From NCBI GenBank assembly GCA_025964075.1, contig JAOPZQ010000222.1:1-6307 (forward strand): DNA of 6,307 nt, given 5' to 3'. Positions 1 to 5,726 of this stretch are shown piece by piece (positions within the stretch are counted from its first letter, which is position 1; every line of letters starts with the position of its first letter). Origin of the DNA: Solirubrobacterales bacterium (lineage in GTDB: Bacteria > Actinomycetota > Thermoleophilia > Solirubrobacterales > Solirubrobacteraceae). The notes under the pieces were generated by a model. The model ran no database searches, had not been told where the DNA came from, and was given only the letters and a program-made list of their open reading frames with translations. A program made the translations under genes and the position numbers.

Positions 1-858
1 TCGGTCGAGACCTGGGACCGGGCGCGGATCGAGAGCGAGGGCATGGGCGCGTTCGCGGCGGTGGCGCGCGCCGCCCACGAGGAGCCGCGGCTCATCGTCC
101 TGCGCCACGAGCCGGACGGCGCGGGCGGCCCGCTCGTCGCCTTCGTCGGGAAGGGCGTGACGTGGGACTCCGGCGGCTACTGGCTGAAGCCGCACGCGTC
201 GATGCCCGCGGAGAAGTACGACATGTCGGGCGGCGCCGCGGTGATCGAGGCGATCGCGGCGATCGCCGAGCTCGGGCTGCCGATCCGGATCCTCGGCGTG
301 GTCGGGGCGACGGAGAACGCCCTCGGCGGCGGCGCGATGCGGCCGAGCGACGTGCTGCGGGCGCTCGACGGCACGACGATCGAGATGAACAACTCCGACG
401 CCGAGGGCCGGCTGATCCTCGCGGACTGCCTGACCTACGCGCGCCGGCAGGGCGCCGAGCGGCTCGTCGACGTCGCGACGCTGACGGGCGGCGCGGTGGT
501 CGCCCTCGGCAAGACGTTCGCCGCGCTGCTCGGCAACGACGAGGCGTGGGCCGCCGAGGTGACGGCGGCCGCGGTCGCCAGCGGCGAGCGCGTCTGGCGC
601 CTGCCCCTCGATCCCGAGTACGCCGAGCGCGTCCGCGGGCGCGTCGCGCAGCTGACGAACCTCGCCGAGAACCGCTCCCACGCGTCCGCGATCACCGCCG
701 CCGAGTTCCTCCACCACTTCGCGGGCGACGTGCCGTGGGCGCACCTCGACATCGCCGGCGTCGCCGACGACGTCGGCAAGCCCTACGCGCCGCGCGGCGG
801 AACGGGCTGGGGCGTCAGGCTGCTCGTCGCGCTCGCGCGCCGGCTCGCGTCCGCCTAG
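1..858 (+). CDS. M17 leucyl-aminopeptidase-family metallopeptidase, 3' part (5' end outside window)
   Basis: This is a dinuclear-metal cytosolic exopeptidase of the PepA/leucyl aminopeptidase family, which removes N-terminal residues from peptides. The open frame runs from base 1 without a stop, so the ATG at 43 is internal and 285 residues of the C-terminal catalytic domain are visible. Counting from the first codon, the expected metal and active-site residues are present: K51 and D56 in GKGVTWDSGG, K63 in LKP, D74 in KYDM, and D133, E135 and R137 in NNSDAEGRL. The C-terminal family blocks ITAAEFLHHF and WAHLDIAG are also intact. The family signature NTDAEGRL is changed to NSDAEGRL, a conservative Thr-to-Ser swap, and the usual GGISLKP is GGYWLKP. 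The N-terminal domain cannot be judged. The TAG stop at 856-858 overlaps the stop of the convergent TetR gene. The family assignment is secure; substrate preference is unknown. Confidence 0.95.
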   Translation, partial: SVETWDRARIESEGMGAFAAVARAAHEEPRLIVLRHEPDGAGGPLVAFVGKGVTWDSGGYWLKPHASMPAEKYDMSGGAAVIEAIAAIAELGLPIRILGVVGATENALGGGAMRPSDVLRALDGTTIEMNNSDAEGRLILADCLTYARRQGAERLVDVATLTGGAVVALGKTFAALLGNDEAWAAEVTAAAVASGERVWRLPLDPEYAERVRGRVAQLTNLAENRSHASAITAAEFLHHFAGDVPWAHLDIAGVADDVGKPYAPRGGTGWGVRLLVALARRLASA

Positions 859-1466
859 CGGACCCGAATCCCGTCGAGCAGCGCGTCGCAGTAGCCGGCG
901 GCGATCCCGTCGGCGTCGAGGCGCCCGCGCGGCGTGTACCACTGCGGCAGGTAGTTGACCATCCCGAGCAGCGCGAGGAGCGTGAGCTGGGGATCGGCCA
1001 TCGCGAAGATCCCCTCGCGGCGGCCGCGGTCGAGCACTCCCGCGAGCAGGTCCTCGAAGTCCTTCCGCGCGCGTCGCACCTCGGCCCAGCGCGGCTCCTC
1101 CTCGACGGTCCGCCGCTCCTGGTCGAACACGAGCATGTGGTCGCGGTGGCGCTCGACGTGGGCGACCCACTCGCGCACGAGCGCGCGCAAGTGCGTCTCC
1201 GGATCGGCATCGGCGGAGAGGATCTCCCGGGCGCGCTCGAGCAGCGGCTCGAGCAGCTCCTCGTGGATGCGGAAGAGGAGGTCCTGCTTGCTCCCGATGT
1301 AGTGGTAGAGGCCGCCCCGCGTAAGGCCGGTCGCCTCGATCAGGTCGTCGATCGACGTCGCGTGGTAGCCGCGCTGGGCGAACACGCGGGCGGCCTGGTC
1401 GACGACCTCCTGCTGGCGGCGGTCGTAGCGCTCACGAAGCGCGGGGCGGACGGGAGGCGAGGACAT
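855..1466 (-). CDS. TetR/AcrR-family transcriptional regulator, probable regulator of the divergent acyl-CoA dehydrogenase
   Basis: The protein has 203 residues, normal for TetR repressors. Residues about 18-64 form the TetR DNA-binding domain: a helix with ARVFAQRGYHATS, the turn IDDLIEATGL, and the recognition helix TRGGLYHYI (49-57) followed by SKQDLL. The rest is a helical ligand-binding and dimerisation domain with LVFDQERRTV near the middle. The GGLYHYIGSK block and this type of C-terminal half resemble regulators of acyl-CoA catabolism (FadR/KstR2-like), so an acyl-CoA ligand is plausible but not shown. The gene is divergent from an acyl-CoA dehydrogenase across 69 bp holding a clear palindrome, the usual layout for local autoregulation plus control of the neighbour. 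The ATG at 1466 has no Shine-Dalgarno sequence, but TAACCT lies 12 nt upstream. The stop falls in CTAG shared with the aminopeptidase gene. Confidence 0.93.
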   Translation of the reverse strand: MSSPPVRPALRERYDRRQQEVVDQAARVFAQRGYHATSIDDLIEATGLTRGGLYHYIGSKQDLLFRIHEELLEPLLERAREILSADADPETHLRALVREWVAHVERHRDHMLVFDQERRTVEEEPRWAEVRRARKDFEDLLAGVLDRGRREGIFAMADPQLTLLALLGMVNYLPQWYTPRGRLDADGIAAGYCDALLDGIRVR

Positions 1467-1478
1467 GCGAGCGGCGTC

Positions 1479-1484
1479 AGGTTA
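1479..1484 (-). promoter_or_regulatory. Candidate -10 box of the TetR gene (TAACCT)
   Basis: On the minus strand TAACCT matches the actinobacterial TAnnnT pattern and ends 12 nt before the ATG. The transcript would start only a few bases ahead of the start codon, consistent with the lack of a Shine-Dalgarno sequence. No convincing -35 is visible. Short boxes like this also occur by chance. Confidence 0.35.
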
Positions 1485-1501
1485 CCGACATCCCAAAGAA
1501 C

Positions 1502-1523
1502 TTAGACCGTTCGTTCGGTATAA
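1502..1523. promoter_or_regulatory. Palindromic operator, probable TetR-regulator binding site
   Basis: A 22-bp inverted repeat has half-sites TTAnACCG and CGGTnTAA around nnCGnn, with 16 of 22 positions symmetric and the centre between 1512 and 1513. Paired ACCG/CGGT half-sites are common in TetR-family operators. It sits in the 69-bp gap between the TetR gene and the acyl-CoA dehydrogenase and overlaps the likely dehydrogenase -10 region, so binding should repress the dehydrogenase and could also affect the regulator's own promoter. The palindrome is seen directly; the binding protein is inferred. Confidence 0.75.
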
Positions 1524-1526
1524 GTT
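1519..1526 (+). promoter_or_regulatory. Candidate -10 region of the acyl-CoA dehydrogenase gene
   Basis: TATAAGTT is the only AT-rich stretch just ahead of the gene. It offers TATAAG (1519-1524) or TAAGTT (1521-1526) as the -10 box, 11 or 9 nt before the ATG at 1536. The leader would be only a few bases long. The box overlaps the right half of the palindromic operator, which gives a simple steric repression mechanism. No good -35 hexamer is visible. Confidence 0.45.
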
Positions 1527-1535
1527 ACGTGGACC

Positions 1536-2681
1536 ATGAACTTCGACCTCTCCGACGACCACCGCCTCCTGCGCTCGACCGTGCGGGAGTTCGCCGAGGG
1601 CGAGATCGCGCCGGTAGCCGAGGAGCTCGACCGCACCAAGGCCTTCCCCTACGAGATCGTCCGCCAGCTCGGCGAGCTCGGCCTGATGGGCATCCCGTTC
1701 CCCGAGGAGTACGGGGGCTCGGGCTCGGACACGCTGGCGTACGCGATCGCGGTCGAGGAGCTGACGCGCGTCGACTCCTCCGTCGGCATCACGATGTGCG
1801 CGCACACGTCGCTGGGCACCCAGCCGATCTTCCTGTTCGGCTCCGAGGAGCAGAAGCGCGAATGGCTCCCCGAGCTGTGCGCGGGCCGGAAGCTCGGCTC
1901 GTTCGGGCTGACCGAGCCCGACGCCGGCTCAGACGCCGGCAACACCCGCACGACGGCCGACCTGCGCGACGGCGAGTGGGTCATCGACGGCGCCAAGCAG
2001 TTCATCACCAACGCCGGCACGGACATCTCCGGCGTCGTCAGCATCACCGCGGTCACCGGACGGGAGAACGGGCACCGGGAGATCTCGAGCCTCCTCGTCC
2101 CCAACGGGACGCCGGGCTACGAGCCCGGCCCGCCGTACCGGAAGATGGGCTGGAACGCGTCCGACACCCGGCCGCTCACGTTCGCCGAGTGCCGCGTGCC
2201 GGAGGAGAACCTGCTCGGCGAGCGGGGCCGCGGCTACCCGCAGTTCCTCGCCGTCCTCTCGATCGGGCGGATCGGCGTGGCGGCGATGGGCGTGGGGCTC
2301 GCCCAGGGCGCGCTCGACCAGGCGCTGGCCTACGCCAAGGAACGCCGCGCGTTCGGTCAGCCGATCGGCTCCTTCCAGCTGATCCAGGCCAAGCTCGCCG
2401 ACCTCTCGGCGGAGATCGAGGCCGCGCGCCTCCTCGTCTACCGCGCCGCGTGTGAGAAGGACCAGCACCGGGACTTCGCGCTCACCGCCGCCCAGGCGAA
2501 GCTGAAGACCGGGCGGCTCGCGGTGCGGGCCTGCGAGGAGGCCGTCCAGATCCACGGCGGCTACGGCTACATCGAGGAGTACCCGGTGTGCCGCTACTAC
2601 CGCGACGCGAAGATCCTCACCATCGGAGAAGGGACCGACGAGGTCCAGCAGATGGTGATCGCGCGCGCCATGGGCCTCTGA
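1536..2681 (+). CDS. Acyl-CoA dehydrogenase (FAD-dependent, short/medium-chain or branched-chain type)
   Basis: This enzyme catalyses alpha,beta-dehydrogenation of an acyl-CoA and passes electrons to electron-transfer flavoprotein, as in fatty-acid or branched-chain amino-acid breakdown. Its 381 residues are typical for the soluble homotetrameric family. The N-terminal helical domain (about 6-115) is followed by the first family signature GLTEPDAGSD (124-133), the beta domain, and the C-terminal helical domain with RRAFGQPIGSFQLIQ. The second signature starts with QIHGGYGYIEEYP at 338. The catalytic base is E365 in GEGTDE, the position used by SCAD/MCAD-type rather than isovaleryl-CoA-type enzymes. 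The exact chain length or branch preference cannot be read from sequence. The ATG at 1536 aligns well with the family N-terminus (MNFDLSDDHRLLR). The nearby meaB gene makes a route towards propionyl-CoA plausible. The TGA stop lies 2 bp before a large hairpin. Confidence 0.96.
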   Translation: MNFDLSDDHRLLRSTVREFAEGEIAPVAEELDRTKAFPYEIVRQLGELGLMGIPFPEEYGGSGSDTLAYAIAVEELTRVDSSVGITMCAHTSLGTQPIFLFGSEEQKREWLPELCAGRKLGSFGLTEPDAGSDAGNTRTTADLRDGEWVIDGAKQFITNAGTDISGVVSITAVTGRENGHREISSLLVPNGTPGYEPGPPYRKMGWNASDTRPLTFAECRVPEENLLGERGRGYPQFLAVLSIGRIGVAAMGVGLAQGALDQALAYAKERRAFGQPIGSFQLIQAKLADLSAEIEAARLLVYRAACEKDQHRDFALTAAQAKLKTGRLAVRACEEAVQIHGGYGYIEEYPVCRYYRDAKILTIGEGTDEVQQMVIARAMGL

Positions 2682-2683
2682 CC

Positions 2684-2744
2684 GGGGTCAAGTCTTTCTT
2701 TGCCACATCGTGAGATTTGATGTGGCAAAGAAAGACTTGACCCC
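2684..2744. repeat. Perfect long hairpin (26-bp arms, 9-nt loop), REP/MITE-like element
   Basis: The left arm 2684-2709 is the exact reverse complement of the right arm 2719-2744. The loop is 2710-2718 (GTGAGATTT). The arms start with GGGGTCAAGTC and end with GACTTGACCCC. The element is more AT-rich than the genes and fills almost the whole 70-bp gap between two convergent genes: 2 bp after the dehydrogenase stop and 7 bp from the MeaB stop. There is no U-tract after the stem in either direction, so it is not a classic intrinsic terminator, although such a stem could protect 3' ends or stall polymerase. Its perfection suggests a recently spread non-autonomous element. Confidence 0.92.
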
Positions 2745-2751
2745 CACGCGC

Positions 2752-3717
2752 TTACGGGTCGGCGAGCTGGCGCTCGGCGGCGCGCTCCAGGATCTGCTCC
2801 GCGGCCGACGCCGGGTCGGTGCGGCGCGCGACCACCTCGTCGAGGAGCCTTTGGACCTCGGCGTCGTCCTCGAGCGAGGCGACGAGCTCCCGGCGCATCC
2901 GGCCGGCGGCGATCGCGATCACCTCGTTCATGAGGTTGCGCCGCCGGCGCTCGGCGAGCGCCCCCTCGGCCTTCAGGTGCTCCTGGTGGGCGGCGATCCG
3001 CTCGAGCAGGTCCTCGACGCCCTGGCCACGCGCCGCCTCGGTCTTGACGATCGGGATCCGCCAGCCCTTCTGCGGCCCGAGCGACAGGATGCCGCGGATC
3101 TCGCGCACCATCGTGTCGGTCAGCGGGTGGTCGGACTTGTTGACGACGATGATGTCCGGGATCTCCATCACCCCGGCCTTGAGGGCCTGGATCGAGTCGC
3201 CGGAGCCGGGCATGAGCACGAGCACCACCGTGTCGGCGTGGTCGATGATGTCGACCTCCGCCTGGCCGACGCCGACGGTCTCGAGGAAGATCGCCTGCTT
3301 GCCCGAGGCGTCCATCAGGAGGGCGGCCTGCAGCGCCGCCTCGGACAGGCCGCCGAGCGCGCCGCGGTTGGCCATCGAGCGGATGAACACGCCGGGGTCG
3401 AGGAAGTGCTCGCTCAGGCGGATCCGGTCGCCGAGGAGCGCGCCATGGGTGAACGGCGAGGACGGGTCGATCGACAGGACGCCGACCGTCCGGTCCCGCG
3501 CCCGCTCGAGCTTCGTCAGCGCTCCGAGCAGCGTCGACTTGCCGACACCCGGAGGCCCGGTGAAGCCGACGACCATGGCCTCGCCGGTACGCGGGTAGAC
3601 CTCGCGGACGAGCTTCCAGCCGTCGGGATCGTCGTCCTCGACCAGCGAGATGCCGCGCGCGAGCGCGCGCTTGTCGCCGTCGAGGAGGCGTTGGGCGAGG
3701 GTCTTCTCGGCGGACAC
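2752..3717 (-). CDS. meaB: MeaB/ArgK-family GTPase, chaperone of B12-dependent acyl-CoA mutase
   Basis: MeaB is a G3E-type GTPase that gates adenosylcobalamin loading into methylmalonyl-CoA mutase (or isobutyryl-CoA mutase relatives) and protects the mutase from inactivation. Counting from the GTG at 3717, the protein is 321 residues, in the normal range. It shows LLDGDKRALARGISLVE near the N-terminus, Walker A GPPGVGKS (54-61), DPSSP (84-88), LGDRIRL, the switch motif ETVGVGQ (146-152), MPGSGDS, and the G4 motif NKSD (193-196). The frame stays open up to an ATG at 3873, but that would add an Arg/Gly/Pro-rich stretch unlike the family and overlap the divergent gene, so the GTG start is preferred. 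No Shine-Dalgarno precedes it, and another GTG lies at 3768. No mutase gene is in the window. The link to acyl-CoA catabolism fits the neighbouring dehydrogenase, but the two are convergent, not an operon. Confidence 0.93.
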   Translation of the reverse strand: MSAEKTLAQRLLDGDKRALARGISLVEDDDPDGWKLVREVYPRTGEAMVVGFTGPPGVGKSTLLGALTKLERARDRTVGVLSIDPSSPFTHGALLGDRIRLSEHFLDPGVFIRSMANRGALGGLSEAALQAALLMDASGKQAIFLETVGVGQAEVDIIDHADTVVLVLMPGSGDSIQALKAGVMEIPDIIVVNKSDHPLTDTMVREIRGILSLGPQKGWRIPIVKTEAARGQGVEDLLERIAAHQEHLKAEGALAERRRRNLMNEVIAIAAGRMRRELVASLEDDAEVQRLLDEVVARRTDPASAAEQILERAAERQLADP

Positions 3718-3796
3718 GGACGCGGCATGATCGCAGGAGCCCGGGTCAGGGCCGGGCGCGCCGCTCACCCTGGGTGTCGTCGATCTCACCCCTCGA

Positions 3797-3802
3797 TACG
3801 AT
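3797..3802 (+). promoter_or_regulatory. Candidate -10 box of the acyltransferase gene (TACGAT)
   Basis: TACGAT fits TAnnnT and ends 9 nt before the GTG at 3812, so transcription could start at or near the start codon. It lies in the 94-bp divergent gap between meaB and this gene. No Shine-Dalgarno is present before 3812, and no good -35 is visible. Confidence 0.35.
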
Positions 3803-3811
3803 TGCCGCCCC

Positions 3812-4519
3812 GTGGATCCCGTCCTTCTGCCCCCGGCGGGCCGCGTCCCCACTCGTCGGCGCCGCCCGGACATCCCGCCGCCGGTCCTGCGCTCCGCTCC
3901 GCCTCCCCGCGAGGGAGGACTGCTCGCGCTGCTGCGCTTCTACAAGCAACACCGCATGCTCACCTTCAACTACCTGCGCCTGGCCGTCCGCCAGCAGTGG
4001 CTGCGGTTGCGGTTCCGCGGGCGCCTGGTAACCGACGGCCCGTGCTTCATCTGCCCGCAGGTGAAGCTCGAGATCGGGAAGGGCGCGAAGCTGCACGTCG
4101 GGCGGTGGGCGTGGATCGGGCACGGCACCAAGATCCGGGTCCACGAGGGCGAGGTGAGGATCGGAGCGAAGAGCGTCCTCGGCCAGGAGTGCACGATCTC
4201 GGCCTTCCAGCACGTCGAGATCGGCCGCGAGTGCATCGTCGCCGACCGCGTGATGCTGATCGACTTCGACCACGGCGTCGTCGAGGTCGAGCGCCCGATC
4301 CGCTACCAGGGGATCTACAAGCGCGACGTCGACGTCGGCCACAACTGCTGGGTCGGCTACGGGGTCTGCATCCTGCGCGGCGTGCGCGTGGGCGACAACT
4401 GCGTGCTCGGCACGAGCGCGGTCGTCACCAAGGACGTCCCCGACAACGCCGTCGTCGGCGGCGTCCCGGCGCGGATCATCCGCATGCGCAAGTCGCCGAA
4501 GTCGTTCAGGTGGGAATAG
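3812..4519 (+). CDS. Hexapeptide-repeat (left-handed beta-helix) O-acyltransferase, WbbJ/maltose-acetyltransferase-like
   Basis: The family transfers acetyl or other acyl groups from acyl-CoA to sugar hydroxyls, often during surface polysaccharide synthesis. From the GTG at 3812 it is 235 residues. Residues about 84-224 carry imperfect [LIV]-G-x4 hexapeptides (VKLEIGKGAKLHVG, VRIGAKSVLG, VEIGRECIVA, VDVGHNCWVGYGVCI, VRVGDNCVLGTSAVV). D153-H154 in IDFDHG is a likely catalytic His region, and the family end block GGVPARII covers 216-223. The first about 35 residues are Pro/Arg-rich with weaker GC3, so the true start may be downstream; the conserved-looking part begins near LLALLRFYKQHRML (37-50), and an ATG lies at 3956. 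The acceptor is unknown. The 3' end overlaps the convergent glycosyltransferase by 14 bp, which suggests but does not prove a shared glycan role. Confidence 0.88.
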   Translation: MDPVLLPPAGRVPTRRRRPDIPPPVLRSAPPPREGGLLALLRFYKQHRMLTFNYLRLAVRQQWLRLRFRGRLVTDGPCFICPQVKLEIGKGAKLHVGRWAWIGHGTKIRVHEGEVRIGAKSVLGQECTISAFQHVEIGRECIVADRVMLIDFDHGVVEVERPIRYQGIYKRDVDVGHNCWVGYGVCILRGVRVGDNCVLGTSAVVTKDVPDNAVVGGVPARIIRMRKSPKSFRWE

Positions 4520-5726
4520 GGGAAAAAGGGGTCTGACCCCTTTTTCCCGACGCCGCGCACAGGTCGCGGTAGAGCGCGGTCGTCTGGCGCGCGATGTCCG
4601 TCCAGTCGAAGCGCATCACGTGCTCGGCCGCCTCGGCCACGAGGCCGTCGCGCAGCGCGTCGTCGGCGAGCACGCGCTCCATCGCCTCGGCCAGCGACCG
4701 CGGGTCCCGGGCGGTGAAGCGCAGGCCCACGTCCGGGTTGGGCACGACCTCGCGCAGCCCGCCGACGTCGGCGACGATGCACGGGCAGCCCGAGGCCATC
4801 GCCTCGAGCGCGACGAGCCCGAACGGCTCGTAGATGCTCGGCACCACGCAGAGGTCGGCGATCCGGTAGAGCGAGTGGAGGACGTCGTCGCCGATCCAGC
4901 CGAGGAACGTGCCCCGGTCGGCGAGCCCGCGACGTCGCGCCTGGGCCTTGAGGTCGGCCTCGGCGGTGCCCGACCCGGCGACGAGGAACCGCACCCCCGG
5001 CAGGCGGCGGGCGAGCCGCGGCAGGGCGTCGAGGGCGAGGTGGAAGCCCTTCTCGTAGACCAGGCGGCCGACGAGCAGGACGAGCCGCTCGTCCGGCGCG
5101 GCGAAGCGGGCGCGCAGCGCGACGAGGTCGTCGACGGGCTGGAGGTCGTCGGGGTCGATGCCGTTGGGGATCACGGTCACGCGGGCCTCGTCGATCCCGT
5201 AGACGTCGGCGACGTGGCCGCGCATGTAGTGCGAGCACGTGATCACGCGGTCGGCGCGGTTCGCCATCCAGTGCTCGATCCCGTGGATGTACGACTGCGG
5301 GTGCTTGTCGACCCAACCCTGGTGGCGCCCGTACTCCGTCGCGTGGATCGTCGTCACGAGCGGCACGCCCATGCGGCCGGCGAGCCGGTCCCCGGCCACC
5401 GCGACGAGCCAGTCGTGCCCGTGGACGAGGTCGAACCCGTGGCGCTCGGCGAGCTCGAAGCCGGCGGCGATCATGTCGGAGTTCATCCCGCGCACCCAGG
5501 TGAGGAACGCCTCGAGGTCGTCGGGATGACGGCCCTCGCGGAGGCGGTGCACGTGGACCCCTTCGACCTCGGCCTCGTCGGGCATGCCGGCGGCGCCGCG
5601 GGTGAGGACGTGAACCTCGACCTCCGCGGCTGCGAGCTGCTCGGAGAGCTTGCTCACGTGGCGCGCGAGCCCGCCCTCGATCAGTGGCGGGTACTCCCAG
5701 GAGAGCATCAGGACGCGGGGGGCCAC
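4506..5726 (-). CDS. GT4-family glycosyltransferase, glycogen/starch-synthase-like
   Basis: This is a GT-B-fold retaining glycosyltransferase of 406 residues. The N-terminal Rossmann half opens with RVLMLSWEYPPLIEGGLARHV (4-24), whose GGL loop resembles the nucleotide-sugar site of glycogen synthases. HGHDWL (102-107) and TTIHATE (125-131) follow. The C-terminal half has VIPNGIDP, LLVGRLVYEKG and the EX7E motif in EPFGLVALE (E300 and E308), which contacts the donor nucleotide sugar. The domain order and the glycogen-synthase-like opening suggest an alpha-glucan synthase, but other sugar donors and acceptors are possible. The GTG at 5726 gives the expected N-terminus directly before the first beta strand; no Shine-Dalgarno is seen. 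The native end is near residue 392: residues 394-402 (GKRGQTPFS) are translated from a palindromic repeat and are probably not part of the fold. The downstream end overlaps the convergent acyltransferase gene. Confidence 0.94.
   Translation of the reverse strand: MAPRVLMLSWEYPPLIEGGLARHVSKLSEQLAAAEVEVHVLTRGAAGMPDEAEVEGVHVHRLREGRHPDDLEAFLTWVRGMNSDMIAAGFELAERHGFDLVHGHDWLVAVAGDRLAGRMGVPLVTTIHATEYGRHQGWVDKHPQSYIHGIEHWMANRADRVITCSHYMRGHVADVYGIDEARVTVIPNGIDPDDLQPVDDLVALRARFAAPDERLVLLVGRLVYEKGFHLALDALPRLARRLPGVRFLVAGSGTAEADLKAQARRRGLADRGTFLGWIGDDVLHSLYRIADLCVVPSIYEPFGLVALEAMASGCPCIVADVGGLREVVPNPDVGLRFTARDPRSLAEAMERVLADDALRDGLVAEAAEHVMRFDWTDIARQTTALYRDLCAASGKRGQTPFSPIPT
4520..4548. repeat. 29-bp palindrome with GGGGTC/GACCCC core, dispersed-repeat candidate
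   Basis: Arms 4520-4533 and 4535-4548 are exact reverse complements around a single T at 4534. The core GGGGTC-T-GACCCC is flanked by A5 and T5 and then GGG/CCC. The same GGGGTC/GACCCC pair bounds the hairpin at 2684-2744, which suggests related elements. It lies at the convergent acyltransferase/glycosyltransferase junction, starts 1 bp after the acyltransferase stop, and is inside the glycosyltransferase reading frame. Confidence 0.9.
4523..4545. terminator. Likely bidirectional intrinsic terminator inside the palindrome
   Basis: AAAAA-GGGG-TCTGA-CCCC-TTTTT reads the same in shape on both strands: a GC stem with a 5-nt loop followed by five U residues. It is placed where two convergent transcripts end. 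The GC stem is only 4 bp, extendable by the A-U pairs, so efficiency is uncertain. For the minus-strand gene the stop codon lies 12 nt beyond the repeat, so termination here would cut the mRNA before its stop; that conflict lowers confidence for that direction. Confidence 0.5.

Noticed and set aside
162..1505. Long open frame over the aminopeptidase and antisense to the TetR gene
   Set aside because: Its product is an Arg/Gly/Ala-rich low-complexity string with no motif, and the space is filled by two genes with clear family motifs. It is a by-product of high GC.
2684..2744. CRISPR repeat or classical intrinsic terminator
   Set aside because: There is one inverted pair, not spaced direct repeats, and there is no U-tract after the stem on either strand.
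3718..3873. N-terminal extension of MeaB up to the ATG at 3873
   Set aside because: The extra 52 residues are Arg/Gly/Ser/Pro-rich, do not resemble MeaB N-termini, and overlap the start of the divergent acyltransferase.
2710..4536. 608-codon open frame antisense to meaB, continuing into the acyltransferase in another frame
   Set aside because: It begins inside the hairpin loop, has Arg/Asp/Val-rich composition and no recognisable domain, while the opposite strand encodes a complete MeaB GTPase.
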